Shown one piece after another: positions 59,040 through 64,000 of a stretch of 64,000 bases of DNA; positions within the stretch are counted from its first letter, which is position 1; every line of letters begins with the position of its first letter. Position numbers and translations under genes: made by a program. This DNA is from Adiantum capillus-veneris. Its lineage: Eukaryota > Streptophyta > Polypodiopsida > Polypodiales > Pteridaceae. The stretch spans positions 59,138,268 through 59,202,267 of the forward strand of contig CM043944.1 of assembly GCA_014529385.2 (NCBI GenBank). Direction: 5' to 3'. The notes below the pieces were generated by a model. The model saw only the letters and a list, made by a program, of their open reading frames with translations. It did not search any database and was not told where the DNA came from.

Positions 59040-64000
<4,961 letters not shown>

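Overview
This window looks like nuclear DNA from a seed-free vascular plant, most probably a homosporous fern with a large, repeat-rich genome. The evidence is an intronless PLS-type pentatricopeptide (PPR) gene with fern/lycophyte-style repeats, plant-type Ty1/copia and Ty3/gypsy elements primed by initiator tRNA-Met, GT-AG introns with plant-like pyrimidine tracts, and many very long (GA)n, (GT)n and (TA)n microsatellites. The species is inference; I recognise no single-copy marker gene. I see no rRNA, tRNA or CRISPR.

Layout. 0-2 kb: a four-exon relic joining a ParB-like domain (V-W-E-G-N-H-R motif) to a C-terminal SAM-methyltransferase motif, followed by a 678-bp tandem duplication of its 3' flank. 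3.4-5 kb: a PPR fragment and the tail of a gypsy element. 8.6-13.4 kb: a complete but dead Ty1/copia element with 227-bp LTRs and an ACAAT target duplication, inserted in an older LTR-like sequence. 15.6-18.5 kb, minus strand: a 937-codon PPR gene, the only long uninterrupted host-type gene. 19-21.2 kb: a 525-bp MITE, a small LTR element and a ladder of perfect palindromes built on CACGTG that passes into GT/AC hairpins. 21.4-25.6 kb: a second, intron-rich ParB-methyltransferase locus directly downstream of that ladder. 25.9-33.9 kb: no convincing host gene, with a gag-protease copia remnant and LTR pieces. 33.9-41.5 kb: a minus-strand gypsy pol split by a 5.2-kb element with terminal inverted repeats of about 400 bp. 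41.5-52.2 kb: a Penelope-like reverse transcriptase split by a Ty3/gypsy chromovirus. 53.1-63.2 kb: a second Penelope-like reverse transcriptase between direct repeats of 3.6 and 4.0 kb, bounded by (GA)n tracts.

The most unusual content is the prokaryote-style pairing of a ParB-like domain with a beta-class DNA methyltransferase in intron-containing plant loci (two copies, both damaged), and the Penelope-like element with giant direct repeats. Most premature stops in the coding relics are TAG, TAA or TGA where the alignment or family expects Gln or Arg. That is the signature of C-to-T decay in methylated, silenced repeats. The genes here do not form a pathway; most of the window is nested, decaying transposons around one PPR gene and the two ParB-methyltransferase loci.
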